NCBI GenBank assembly: GCA_964452045.1
Contig: CAYVKM010000086.1
Location: 1 to 15,739 of the forward strand
Origin: CAYVKM01 sp964452045
GTDB lineage: Bacteria > Calditrichota > Calditrichia > RBG-13-44-9
Reading direction: 5' to 3'
Length of the DNA: 15,739 nucleotides
Below, in pieces: positions 6,062 through 14,523 of the stretch (the stretch's first letter is position 1; the number at the start of each line of letters is the position of its first letter). The notes under the pieces are model-generated. The model saw only the letters and a list, made by a program, of their open reading frames with translations, ran no database searches and was not told where the DNA came from. The translations under genes were made by a program, and so were the position numbers.

Positions 6062-7174
6062 TCATTTATGAGAATTCAAACCGTTATAAATTTCTTCGGT
6101 TTTTAACACCGTCTGCTGAATGGAAAATTGTCTAAATACCTTTTCTCTTCCATTTTTGCCCATAGTTTTTCGTTTATTGGGATCTCCTAAAAGTGCTTTC
6201 ATTTTAAAGGCCATATCATCATAGTCATCACTTTCAAACAAATAGCCAGTTTTACCATCGTCAACAATCTCAATAATTCCATCAACCTTAGAGGCAATAA
6301 CTGCTAAACCTGCTGCCATCGCCTCCACTGCGGCGATACCAAAACCTTCCCATTTTGAACTCAAAACAAATAAATCCCATCGATATAAATTCCGGATCAC
6401 ATCAAAATGAGGAATGGAACCATGCCAAATAATATAGGAAGATATTTCAAGGTTCTCTGCTAAATTCATCAAACATTTTCGTGAAGGACCGTCTCCGACA
6501 ATTTCGAGCCTGACATTCCCAAATTCTTTTAAAACAATTTTAAACGCTTTTAATAGTATCGGATATCCTTTTGCGGGATGCAAACGTCCGATTGTTCCGA
6601 TAATAATATTATTATTTTTCTTTCTATTGATATCCGAAACTGGTCGGAATAAATTTGTGTTTATACCATTGTGGATAACTCTAATTTTTTCTTCTTTCAA
6701 AATTCTATTTGCTAATAAATGCTTTTTTACGGCCTCAGATATTGCAATTACTACTGTGCAATTCTTTGTAAGTTTATCCTCCATTCTATATAATAAACTA
6801 TTTGCTTTATTTGCATAGCCATAGTGTCTGGTCGATACAACATACATAACTCCAGTTAATTTTCCTGCAATTTTGCCAAGAATACCGGAATGAACTAAAT
6901 GGGTATGGATAATATCTATTTTTTCATCTTTTATTATTTTAACAATTTTGAGTAAAACAAATATATTAATTTTACCTTCAATAGATAAGTCTATTATTTT
7001 AATTTTTGATGGAATCTCAATGTTATGTAAGGCATTGCCATTTTTATGTAGATAGGCAACAATTATATTATACTTTTTCAGATCAAAAAACTGTAGCATA
7101 TTGAGAAGCAGTGTTTGTGCACCTTCAGGTTCTAATGAATTTATAAGATGTAAAATATTTTTTTTTGATTTCAT
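6062..7174 (-). CDS. GT4-family glycosyltransferase
   Basis: Retaining GT-B glycosyltransferase expected to add a sugar to the growing repeat unit. The N-terminal half has the GT4 opening (INSLEPEGAQTLLLNML, 11-27), DIIHTHLVHSGILG (87-100), and IHNGINTNLF at 167-176. The C-terminal nucleotide-sugar domain begins at IGTIGRLHPAKGY (192-204), with the phosphate-binding Arg-Lys pattern GR...AKG. It contains the EX7E signature in KWEGFGIAAVEAMAAG, with Glu276 and Glu284. The protein is 370 residues, the family's normal size. It starts 35 bases after the polymerase gene with no clear ribosome binding site. Codons 3-6 (TCA AAA AAA AAT) create a run of nine A immediately after the start. Donor and acceptor sugars cannot be predicted. 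Confidence 0.92.
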   Translation of the reverse strand: MKSKKNILHLINSLEPEGAQTLLLNMLQFFDLKKYNIIVAYLHKNGNALHNIEIPSKIKIIDLSIEGKINIFVLLKIVKIIKDEKIDIIHTHLVHSGILGKIAGKLTGVMYVVSTRHYGYANKANSLLYRMEDKLTKNCTVVIAISEAVKKHLLANRILKEEKIRVIHNGINTNLFRPVSDINRKKNNNIIIGTIGRLHPAKGYPILLKAFKIVLKEFGNVRLEIVGDGPSRKCLMNLAENLEISSYIIWHGSIPHFDVIRNLYRWDLFVLSSKWEGFGIAAVEAMAAGLAVIASKVDGIIEIVDDGKTGYLFESDDYDDMAFKMKALLGDPNKRKTMGKNGREKVFRQFSIQQTVLKTEEIYNGLNSHK

Positions 7175-7209
7175 TTATATAATAATAGCCTAAGCTTTGA
7201 AAGCAATAG

Positions 7210-8469
7210 TCAAGCATTTATTGGTTTTGCATTTTTAATTTTTAAAACAATTTCAAATATTCCTAATAGTACCATATATATAAATGTTAATTCATAAAAA
7301 GAAATTAAAGTAAAATATTGTCCGAAAAAACTTAGTGTTCCCATCACCAGAAAAAGAGCATTTATAAATATTACTACTTTATTTCGGCTATGAAAACTTT
7401 TGAAATAAAAATAATATGAGAAAAATGCAAAAATTATTGTTGCCAATATAGTAAAAGTGAATCCCCCGATTAAGTAATAGGTGCCAAAACTTGTGCCAAC
7501 ATTTGAAAGAAAATCCGGTGATACACGCATAAAACCGGGAGATACAAGGTGGGTAGAATTCAATCTTTCCGGATTACCAATGACGACATTAATAAAGTTC
7601 TTAAACACCGTAAAAATTGTCCACCATGGTTTACTATATGCTAATTCCATCCATTTATCCAAAAGCATAGGACCGGAAAACAGATAGTTAAAGAACCAGC
7701 CCGATATTAATACCCACATTCTTTTATTTTCAAATGAAAAAGTCCCCCAACCAAAAAATAAAATTGCAAAATTTAAAAAAAATACAAAGATAACGAACAG
7801 TACAATATATGAAAATTTTTTAATTTGCACTTTTGCAGGATTAGAAAGATTTTTAATAAAAAGAATTATTAATACAGTCCAAATAATTGGATATTTTACC
7901 ATCACAGAAATAATAGAAAGACCCAAACACAAAATTGTTAAATAATATAACCAATTCTTTTTAATCTTGTCAGAAATAATAACTAACAGGATTAGAAGCA
8001 CTTCTCCAATATTGATCAAATGAGCTGCTATTCCTCTACTCATTTGATCTTCATATTCTTGGGTCGCTATATAATCTATACCTTGAGACGTCAGAATAGT
8101 AAAAACTTTTAATAAGGATACAAAAATGACAATCCATGAAAAAAATATTATGATTCCTCTAAAATCCTTTAATTTAGAAAAACCGTTTAGGTAATTTTTC
8201 ATTTCTAACGGTTTTCCAAATAAATTATATAAAAAAACACCAATTAACCAAATTAGGAATATATTTATCAGAATAAAAAAATTAGCCTTTACTGTAACTG
8301 GCAAGAATCCGAATTCAACGACAATTAAATTTGCTATAACACTAATAATTGTTAAAGGCCAAGCAATAACAGTAAATGGCGTGATTATGTTATTAAAATT
8401 TCTTTTTTCAAATATAGTTAATCCAACTGTAAAAAAGAGCAAGATGAAACTTGAGAGCAAATTTATCAT
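7210..8469 (-). CDS. wzy: Wzy-like oligosaccharide repeat-unit polymerase
   Basis: Multi-spanning inner-membrane protein that would join repeat units in the periplasm. The 419 residues contain about 11-12 hydrophobic segments (for example 1-20, 30-52, 62-84, 104-127, 152-166, 172-207, 220-240, 326-353 and 385-408). A large polar loop lies at about 265-325. The end of this loop, SPDFLSNVGTSFGTYYLIGG, resembles the NV-x-T-x-FG-x-YYL segment of repeat-unit polymerases. Wzy proteins are poorly conserved, so the call rests on topology, this motif, and position between wzx and the glycosyltransferases. An O-antigen ligase is the main alternative, but the locus needs a polymerase and no other candidate is present. 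Its ATG overlaps the GT2 stop as ATGA, indicating coupled translation. It is visibly more AT-rich than fabF and rnc. Confidence 0.78.
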   Translation of the reverse strand: MINLLSSFILLFFTVGLTIFEKRNFNNIITPFTVIAWPLTIISVIANLIVVEFGFLPVTVKANFFILINIFLIWLIGVFLYNLFGKPLEMKNYLNGFSKLKDFRGIIIFFSWIVIFVSLLKVFTILTSQGIDYIATQEYEDQMSRGIAAHLINIGEVLLILLVIISDKIKKNWLYYLTILCLGLSIISVMVKYPIIWTVLIILFIKNLSNPAKVQIKKFSYIVLFVIFVFFLNFAILFFGWGTFSFENKRMWVLISGWFFNYLFSGPMLLDKWMELAYSKPWWTIFTVFKNFINVVIGNPERLNSTHLVSPGFMRVSPDFLSNVGTSFGTYYLIGGFTFTILATIIFAFFSYYFYFKSFHSRNKVVIFINALFLVMGTLSFFGQYFTLISFYELTFIYMVLLGIFEIVLKIKNAKPINA

Positions 8470-9557
8470 AGTTTATTTATTTGTAAAATTGTTTCCACTG
8501 TTGATTTATTCGCATTGTCATAAAGGTTTGAATATTTATTAACCATTAAAATAATTTTTATTGTAATTCCAATATCCTGATTAAATTTCAGAGTAAGCCA
8601 AAAAAATGAATATATTAAAACAGCAGCTCGCCAAATCCACCATACCAGGTAGCTTAAATTATTTTTCATGTCAACAACTCTTGCATAGATGGAAAGAAAT
8701 AGTCGACGCGGTTCATTTCCGTAAAGTTTTTTTGAAGAAATACTCACCTTATGATAAACACTACTCTCTAATACACATTGAACATGGATACCACTTTTTC
8801 TAAGCCGCCAACTAAATTCAAAGTCTTCTTCACCAAAGAAAAATTTTTCTGAAAATAATCCAACTTTTTCTAAAACTGTTTTTCGAATTAATAAAGCACA
8901 ACCCGTTACAAAAGTAATCCTTCTTTCAGCCCCATTCGATTTAGTGGTGTAGTAATACGCAGTAGCTCTTACAGTGATTTTACCACCTAAATTATGTATT
9001 TTATTAGATTGTGTATAATAATAGATTGCTGAGGTTCCTACTCCATAATTCAAATTATTTTCAAAATTACTAACTAAAGTTGAGAGTGCCTCAGGATCAA
9101 TCACTGTATCATTATTTAAAAAATAAAAATACTCATTTTTAAAAAGTTTATTAGCAATTTTAACTCCCAGATTATTTCCTGCAGCGAATCCTGAATTTTC
9201 ATGATTTTTAATAAGAATGAGTGATCCTGTTGGTGGATTGATTCTCATCTTACCCTGAAAAATATTCTCTATTTTTTCTCCCCTCTCAATTTCGATTTCG
9301 AAAAACGGTATCGGTTTGGAGACTGTAGGAAATACCAGTTCAGGGAAATCAGTTTGTTCGACCGCTGGCTCACTCTTTAACGCCCAATTACGTATTTTCT
9401 GTACAGAATCATTTTCCGAAAAATTATCTACGAGAATAATATGAAAATTCGGATAATTATTCTTCAAAACGCTTTCGAGACACTCGATGGTATCCTGCCA
9501 GCCGTTCCAGTTAAGAATAATGATACTGACATGCGGTTGCTCATTCTGCAAAATCAA
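8466..9557 (-). CDS. GT2-family glycosyltransferase (rhamnosyltransferase-like)
   Basis: Cytoplasmic-face enzyme that would add one sugar to the lipid-linked repeat unit. A GT-A fold begins at residue 9 (VSIIILNWNGW). The nucleotide-sugar and metal site is FLNNDTVIDP, with the DxD-like NND at 148-150. FVTGCALLIR (216-225) and the catalytic-base region GEEDFEFSWRLRKSG (242-256) follow, then YHK at 268-270. A hydrophobic segment near 303-323 probably anchors it to the membrane. About 55 residues (59-113) are inserted between VDNFSEND and the NSGFAAGNN motif, seen in a subset of GT2 proteins. The start is uncertain: TTG at 9557 is only two bases from GGAG, while the in-frame TTG at 9551 has better spacing. 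It overlaps wzx, and ends in an ATGA overlap with the polymerase gene. Confidence 0.88.
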   Translation of the reverse strand: MILQNEQPHVSIIILNWNGWQDTIECLESVLKNNYPNFHIILVDNFSENDSVQKIRNWALKSEPAVEQTDFPELVFPTVSKPIPFFEIEIERGEKIENIFQGKMRINPPTGSLILIKNHENSGFAAGNNLGVKIANKLFKNEYFYFLNNDTVIDPEALSTLVSNFENNLNYGVGTSAIYYYTQSNKIHNLGGKITVRATAYYYTTKSNGAERRITFVTGCALLIRKTVLEKVGLFSEKFFFGEEDFEFSWRLRKSGIHVQCVLESSVYHKVSISSKKLYGNEPRRLFLSIYARVVDMKNNLSYLVWWIWRAAVLIYSFFWLTLKFNQDIGITIKIILMVNKYSNLYDNANKSTVETILQINKL

Positions 9558-10827
9558 AACTCCATTTTGATCTGTTGATATGAATATAAAAAATGAGTAA
9601 ACCCATTAGAAAAAATTCTGAAAACAGGAATGCGATTGCTGTTCCAATCTCTTGAAAAAGATAACTGAGAGATAAGCAGACGATCATATTCATTATGCCA
9701 GTAATAATCACTCCCTTAGAAAATTCCTTTTTTAGTCCAAAATTAGTCATAAAAACGATTCCAATTATATAATTTAAAAGACCCAGACAAATGACAAAAC
9801 TGCTGATCCTTAAAACGGCAATAGACGGAGTAAATTTATGTCCCAGAAATAAAAGGGTTAAAGGTTTTGCAAATATAATTAATGCTATAGCGATCAAAGC
9901 GGTGGCTCCTCCCATCCACTTCAGAAGAAATTTTGTTGACCTGATTCCACTCAAAGGCGAACTTTTAGTTTTCCGGGACACGTATGGATAGAATGCCTGG
10001 GTTACCGGAGTAAAAACCGACTGTAAAACTTTTACTATTTTTTCTCCGGCACTGTAATAACCTACAATCTCGTTCGAAGCAACGAGCCCCAAGAAAAATA
10101 TATTCGATTGCCGATATAGACTGATGGAAAGATTTGATATGAAAATATGCCAGCCATCTTTAAAATAAAATATGATTGTTTTAACAGAAGGAATGGACCA
10201 TTTCAATTTGAAATGAGAAACAGCAAGATAAAAACTGATCATGCCTCCCACCACGAAAAATATACCATAAAACACAGCTACCAAATAATATTGATTTTCC
10301 TGTTTTAAAAAAATAAAAATAAAAATAGTATAGCCGATTTTTGAAATGACATTTGGATAATTTAGAAAATGCATTTTTTCCATTCCAAGAAAGAACCAGT
10401 TTGACAGAAGTATTGAACCCGGGACCATCAAAAAATATGCAAGATAAATCCTAATATTTTGTTGCAGAGAGCTAAATAAATAGATTATCACTATTAACAT
10501 ACAAAAAGTCAAAATCAATAATAAAATCCTCACAGCAAGGATCCCGCTAAACACATTTGCTCTTTCTTTAATATCTTCTTGTACTTGCGAAATCCGCTGC
10601 GTTCCGGTTATGTTAAAGCCGTAATCGGTAATAATGACGAAATATTGGTTTAAAACTTGGGCAAAACTCAATATTCCAAATTTTTCCGGTCCGATAATCC
10701 TGACAATATAGGGAATGGTGACTAATGGCAGTATATAATTTGTCCCTTGAAAAAAAAAGAGATTTAAGACATTTTTAAACAATCTTTTGCGTTCATTGGA
10801 AAGAAAAAGATCCTTAATTCTGATCAT
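9541..10827 (-). CDS. wzx: Wzx-type flippase for lipid-linked oligosaccharide
   Basis: Integral membrane protein expected to move the undecaprenyl-diphosphate-linked repeat unit to the periplasmic face. The 428-residue sequence is hydrophobic throughout, with roughly 12-14 membrane segments. It carries landmarks of the polysaccharide synthesis/MATE-like family: an N-terminal FQGTNYILPLVTIPYIVR, DYGFNITGTQRIS at 68-80, WFFLGMEKMHFLNY at 144-157, and GYYSAGEKIVKVLQS at 256-270. Length fits the family. The ATG at 10827 lies inside the end of the Wzz-like gene (14-base overlap), and its own 3' end overlaps the GT2 gene. Codons 24-26 are TTT TTT TTT, a run of exactly nine T. The family assignment is strong; the sugar transported cannot be read from sequence. 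Confidence 0.92.
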   Translation of the reverse strand: MIRIKDLFLSNERKRLFKNVLNLFFFQGTNYILPLVTIPYIVRIIGPEKFGILSFAQVLNQYFVIITDYGFNITGTQRISQVQEDIKERANVFSGILAVRILLLILTFCMLIVIIYLFSSLQQNIRIYLAYFLMVPGSILLSNWFFLGMEKMHFLNYPNVISKIGYTIFIFIFLKQENQYYLVAVFYGIFFVVGGMISFYLAVSHFKLKWSIPSVKTIIFYFKDGWHIFISNLSISLYRQSNIFFLGLVASNEIVGYYSAGEKIVKVLQSVFTPVTQAFYPYVSRKTKSSPLSGIRSTKFLLKWMGGATALIAIALIIFAKPLTLLFLGHKFTPSIAVLRISSFVICLGLLNYIIGIVFMTNFGLKKEFSKGVIITGIMNMIVCLSLSYLFQEIGTAIAFLFSEFFLMGLLIFYIHINRSKWSFDFAE

Positions 10828-11821
10828 CAGCTTTCTTTCTTAATTCCGGGAGCACATCTCTTGAAAATTTGCCATACAAATAAAATATACCATTACCGCT
10901 AATCTGAAGGAAACCAAATAATGCCACAAGGGTTATTAAAACAAAAATTCGTTTGGGTCGACTCTTGCGGTAAGGGGGATACGCTTTGTCCAAAATTTTA
11001 ATTGGACTTAAATTTACAAAATTTTGAACCTTCAATATTTCAAGTTGTTTGGTTAATTCTACATAAACTGCTGTTTGTAGTTCGATCTTTCTCCTTAATC
11101 TTAACTGTTGAATTTGAAAATCAGGAAGCGTTGGATCGGGATTTCTCTCTAGAAAATTCTTTAACTCGGTTTCTGAAATTTTCAAGCTATCATTTATCTC
11201 CGAGACTCTATTCTTTAAATAATCATCCTGTTCCTTAAATTCAATCTGTAATTGATGAATAACAATTCGATCCAATATACCAATCATAAGGTTGGCTATC
11301 TGCGCCGAGATTACCGGGTTTTCAGTAGTCACCGAAACATACATCAGCAGATTGTCAGGATCGATGTTTATTACCAAAACGCCCTCATTCATAATTTTTA
11401 GAGCTTTTTGAACATTTTCTTCTTGTGTTTTACCATCAAGCTCAAAGAAATCAATGAGATTACCTTTAAATTCCTCATCACCCTGTTTAAATTCATAAGT
11501 ATGATCAATTACCTCTTCCAAAAGGCTTCTGGAAAAAAGAATCCCCCGATACATGTCGGGATTTCGGGTTGAACTACTTCCCAAATTAATGCCCGCCAGA
11601 CTGGCAATAGACCCTAATTTTCCGCCTATATTTTGGGAACCAATTGATGCACTTGGAAGAACTGAAACCTCAGCGGTATATTTTAAGGGCATAATAAAAA
11701 AAACAAATACAACCGAAAGAATGAAAATCAAGGTAAAAGCAATCAGGTTGACTTTTCGGTGCTTTAAAATATAAATATAAAAATCTAACCAACTGGATTG
11801 TTTTTGATCGTTTGTTTCCAT
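10814..11821 (-). CDS. Wzz-like polysaccharide chain-length determinant (PCP), no kinase domain
   Basis: Inner-membrane co-polymerase that would set glycan chain length and contact the export channel. The 335-residue protein has the standard layout. A short cytoplasmic N terminus is followed by a first membrane helix at about 24-44. A periplasmic region with a predicted coiled coil (about 195-265, rich in Lys, Glu and Leu) comes next. Then a Pro-containing AYPPYRKSRPKR at 280-291 leads into a second helix at about 292-314. The cytoplasmic tail is only about 20 residues and has no Walker A or Tyr-rich tail, so it is not a Wzc-type tyrosine kinase, and no separate kinase gene is seen. The ATG at 11821 follows a weak GGAAA. 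The 3' end overlaps the flippase gene by 14 bases, suggesting translational coupling. Confidence 0.87.
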   Translation of the reverse strand: METNDQKQSSWLDFYIYILKHRKVNLIAFTLIFILSVVFVFFIMPLKYTAEVSVLPSASIGSQNIGGKLGSIASLAGINLGSSSTRNPDMYRGILFSRSLLEEVIDHTYEFKQGDEEFKGNLIDFFELDGKTQEENVQKALKIMNEGVLVINIDPDNLLMYVSVTTENPVISAQIANLMIGILDRIVIHQLQIEFKEQDDYLKNRVSEINDSLKISETELKNFLERNPDPTLPDFQIQQLRLRRKIELQTAVYVELTKQLEILKVQNFVNLSPIKILDKAYPPYRKSRPKRIFVLITLVALFGFLQISGNGIFYLYGKFSRDVLPELRKKADDQN

Positions 11822-11895
11822 GCAATTTCCATTAAAAATGAATTCTAAATCACAAATTAAATGATCAGCAAAGCTAATTGTACATTAATCAACAC

Positions 11896-13593
11896 TTATC
11901 TTGAAATACTGTATATCACCGCGACAACCGCTCCAAGTTGAGCCGCAACCGTTAATCCTTCCCGGACATAACTCCAGGTATCTCTATCCCGTTTCAAAGG
12001 TACAAAAATCATATCACCAGGCATGGGTTTATCATTAAGCCGTCCATCAATCCAATTACCAGTCTTTGCTTTAATAATTTTCATTTTCCCCTTATTAGCT
12101 CTTTCGACAAAGCCTCCGGCTGAATTCAGATAATCTGAAATAGTTTTAAGTGAATCGTATTCAATATTTCCAGGGTAAAATACCCCTCCCGATACAAATA
12201 TTACATTCAATTTCTTTGGAATAAATATCACGTCCTTGTCCCTTAAGCGAATATTCTCTCCACCATTATTTTCAAATAGGGAATTAAAATCGGCTTTTAC
12301 TATCCGAAGATCTTCTCTTGATCGTTGTTGAAAATAGCTCCTCTCAATTTCAGTCATTTCATTGGCGCGCATCAATGCTAATCGCTCCAGATCATTTTCA
12401 TTTGGTCTGATTTTCCTTCTTACGATTTTTGAAGTGGTTAATGAGGCTTCTGGTGTAAATCCTCCCGACAGAGTTATGAGCTCTTTCAAAGTCGTTTCGC
12501 CATCTAAAATTGGATACTTGCCCGGAAATTTAACCTCACCTAGAATTTCAACTGAGAACTTTTGATGATAATCCGTTTTATAACGCACAAAAATGCGGTC
12601 ATCAGGTAATAGATGATATTGTAAATTATTTTCATAATCTACAATAATTTTTTCATAGCTCTTTTGATCATTCCTAAATCTGAAAATTTCTATATGAGAT
12701 GAATCTGCACTTGGCAGGATACCCCCTGAGTAAGCAAGAGCAGTGGATAAATTATCCTCTTTAAGATATTCGAAGGAAATCGGATTACCAACTGCACCAC
12801 TAACATCAATAACATTTTTTTCTGTGTCCCGGTAAGGTACCTTGATAATGTCATCATTCATAAGGTATGGATTTTGGGTTATATCTCCCAATATTTTGAA
12901 ACGAAATAAATCATATTTTAATATTTTATTGTCACGAATTAACTCAATATTTCTTAATGAAATTTTATTTTCATAACTTATCTTCAAGCTATCTACAGAT
13001 GTTTCGTATTCAAATTTTTTATTTGGTCTGAATATGGTAGTGTTTTCCGGAGATAGATTTTGAATATTTTTTTGTGTAAGAAATTCCTCATCATTGACTA
13101 CCTGAATCACATCAAAAAGACGCGAGGATGATGTCAATTGTTGTTTCCCCTCTTTCTTTACTGATCCCAATATAGAGACAGTTATAGAATGAGTCTGAAA
13201 TAAATGAACCTCAACCTCAGAATTTGGATTTGAGATTTGCAACGCTTTCATAATTTTAGTTTTAGCCTCTGCCAATTTCAATCCATTTACTTTAAATGAT
13301 TTTGTATTTGGCAAAAAAACCGTTCCGTCTGGGGTAATAGCACTTTGAAAAATATTGATTGCTGGACCAGGTACATCAATTTTAATTAAGAACATATCAC
13401 CAGAATCAACAATATATTCATCTTCATCAACCGAGCTATTCAACCCCCCAGTACTCATTAAGGATTGGGCTGATTTTGGGAGTTGGATGGAATATTGATC
13501 CTTTAAATTTAAATTATAGTCTTGAGATGACTCCTGGGCTATGACAGAAAGGTAGATACCTAATATTGTAAAAATTAAAGTGCTTATTTTCAT
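11896..13593 (-). CDS. Polysaccharide export protein with SLBB repeats (Wza-like)
   Basis: Probable outer-membrane or periplasmic export channel subunit for the surface polysaccharide. A signal peptide covers about residues 1-20 (hydrophobic TLIFTILGIYLSVIA), with no lipobox Cys, so it is not an obvious lipoprotein like E. coli Wza. A Poly_export-type domain follows at about 58-135 (YIVDSGDMFLIKI...TPDGTVFLP). SLBB-like beta-grasp repeats begin near 137 (ITVSILGSVKKEG), 262 (VIDVSGAVGNP), 347 (FSVEILGEVKFPG) and 464 (NVIFVSGGVFYPG), each typically followed by a SGG-type turn. A C-terminal hydrophobic stretch, about 545-563, may be the membrane-crossing helix. At about 565 residues it is much longer than Wza (about 380). 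ATG at 13593 is chosen over the TTG three bases upstream because GAGGA sits four bases before the ATG. It is the first gene of the polysaccharide locus. Confidence 0.88.
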   Translation of the reverse strand: MKISTLIFTILGIYLSVIAQESSQDYNLNLKDQYSIQLPKSAQSLMSTGGLNSSVDEDEYIVDSGDMFLIKIDVPGPAINIFQSAITPDGTVFLPNTKSFKVNGLKLAEAKTKIMKALQISNPNSEVEVHLFQTHSITVSILGSVKKEGKQQLTSSSRLFDVIQVVNDEEFLTQKNIQNLSPENTTIFRPNKKFEYETSVDSLKISYENKISLRNIELIRDNKILKYDLFRFKILGDITQNPYLMNDDIIKVPYRDTEKNVIDVSGAVGNPISFEYLKEDNLSTALAYSGGILPSADSSHIEIFRFRNDQKSYEKIIVDYENNLQYHLLPDDRIFVRYKTDYHQKFSVEILGEVKFPGKYPILDGETTLKELITLSGGFTPEASLTTSKIVRRKIRPNENDLERLALMRANEMTEIERSYFQQRSREDLRIVKADFNSLFENNGGENIRLRDKDVIFIPKKLNVIFVSGGVFYPGNIEYDSLKTISDYLNSAGGFVERANKGKMKIIKAKTGNWIDGRLNDKPMPGDMIFVPLKRDRDTWSYVREGLTVAAQLGAVVAVIYSISR

Positions 13594-13627
13594 CAAATCC
13601 TCATCAAAAAATACTTAAACGAAATCG

Positions 13628-13656
13628 AATTTAAATTTACCCGACAGGTAAGGCAA
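13628..13656 (-). promoter_or_regulatory. Candidate promoter for the polysaccharide operon
   Basis: The 123-base gap between rnc and the exporter gene is where an operon promoter is expected. On the minus strand a TTGCCT (13656-13651) and a TAAATT (13633-13628) are 17 bases apart, each matching the sigma-70-type consensus at four of six positions. Transcription would begin near 13621, leaving an untranslated leader of about 28 bases. A short inverted repeat, TTACC-5-GGTAA (13651-13637), fills most of the spacer and could be an operator. Another weak pair, TTTTCA/TATTAA, lies farther upstream. If the organism uses Bacteroidota-type promoters this call is probably wrong. Confidence 0.3.
13637..13651. 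repeat. Short inverted repeat in the rnc-exporter gap
   Basis: TTACC and GGTAA form 5-base arms around a 5-base loop. The stem is too short for a convincing terminator, although an AT-rich stretch follows it on the minus strand. It lies between the proposed -35 and -10 elements, so it could be a regulator-binding site. It could also be chance. Confidence 0.25.
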
Positions 13657-13716
13657 ACACTTATTAATTTGGTACTTTAATATCTTCGATAATAAGTTTG
13701 AAAAATTGAACTGATA

Positions 13717-14508
13717 CTATTCGGATGAATTCTGTAATAGTCCGAGTTTTTGTAAAGCAAATTTTGCCGCTTCCTGTTCGGCCATCTTTTTGCTCTTTCC
13801 CCTTCCTTTACCCACTTCCTGCCCGTTTAAATAGACCGAAATGATAAATTCCTTGTCATGATCCGGACCAATCTCATTCAAAACCCGGTATTCCGGTAAT
13901 TTATTGAGATTGGATTGGGCATACTCCAAAAGCAGGCTTTTATAATTCCGGAATAATTCCCGCTGCATTATTGACTTAAAATTGGTCAGTAAATTTTCTG
14001 AGACAAAAGTTTTAGTAACCTCCATCCCCTGATCCAGATACAACGCTCCCAGAATCGCCTCCAGAGTGTCTGCCAGAATAGATTGGCGTTGCCTGCCGCC
14101 GGTTTTTTCCTCCCCTTTATTTATCAGGATGTACTTCCCCAGCGAAAGATTAGTGGCTACCTCGGCCAGTACTGGTTTGCTGACCAGAATGGATTTTATT
14201 TTGGATAACTGGCCTTCGGTTCTCTTAGGAAATTTCCCATATAAATATTCGGTGACTATTAAATCGAGAACGGCATCACCAAGAAACTCCAGTCGTTCGT
14301 TGGAAGCAACTCTCTCTTCATTGGTCACATTTAAAAAGGAGCGGTGTTTAAATGCGGTGGTTAATAGATCGGAATCGTGAAAGGTAATACCAATTTTCTT
14401 CTGGAATTTGTTTATCTGTTCATCAAAATCAGATAAAGAGGAAATACTGTCTTTATCGTGGTTATTATTTCTTTCGTTCGAACCGAATAACTTCTTAAAA
14501 AATTCCAA
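13717..14508 (-). CDS. rnc: Ribonuclease III
   Basis: This endonuclease cleaves double-stranded RNA and takes part in rRNA and mRNA processing. The 263-residue protein has an N-terminal extension of about 30 residues that is rich in Asn, Asp and Ser. The RNase III domain follows at about 33-185, with the signature NERLEFLGDAVLDL at 70-83 giving acidic residues Glu71, Glu74 and Asp78. The second metal-binding pair, Asp147 and Glu150, lies in LADTLEAILGALYLD. A double-stranded-RNA-binding domain fills about 188-257 and ends in the usual GKGRGKSKKMAEQEAA. The start is a TTG at 14508; an in-frame TAA lies 12 bases upstream and no ATG occurs before the catalytic domain, so TTG is the best choice, with only a weak purine stretch ahead. 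The gene sits 15 bases after fabF and is probably co-transcribed with it. Confidence 0.96.
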   Translation of the reverse strand: MEFFKKLFGSNERNNNHDKDSISSLSDFDEQINKFQKKIGITFHDSDLLTTAFKHRSFLNVTNEERVASNERLEFLGDAVLDLIVTEYLYGKFPKRTEGQLSKIKSILVSKPVLAEVATNLSLGKYILINKGEEKTGGRQRQSILADTLEAILGALYLDQGMEVTKTFVSENLLTNFKSIMQRELFRNYKSLLLEYAQSNLNKLPEYRVLNEIGPDHDKEFIISVYLNGQEVGKGRGKSKKMAEQEAAKFALQKLGLLQNSSE

Positions 14509-14523
14509 CTTCCAAAATCCAGG

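Noticed and set aside
10814..11821. Wzc-type tyrosine kinase
   Set aside because: The cytoplasmic tail after the second helix is only about 20 residues and has no Walker A/B motif or Tyr cluster.
14066..14380. Plus-strand open frame of 104 codons
   Set aside because: Antisense to the catalytic core of RNase III; the low-complexity Ser/Arg-rich translation is what a shadow frame gives.
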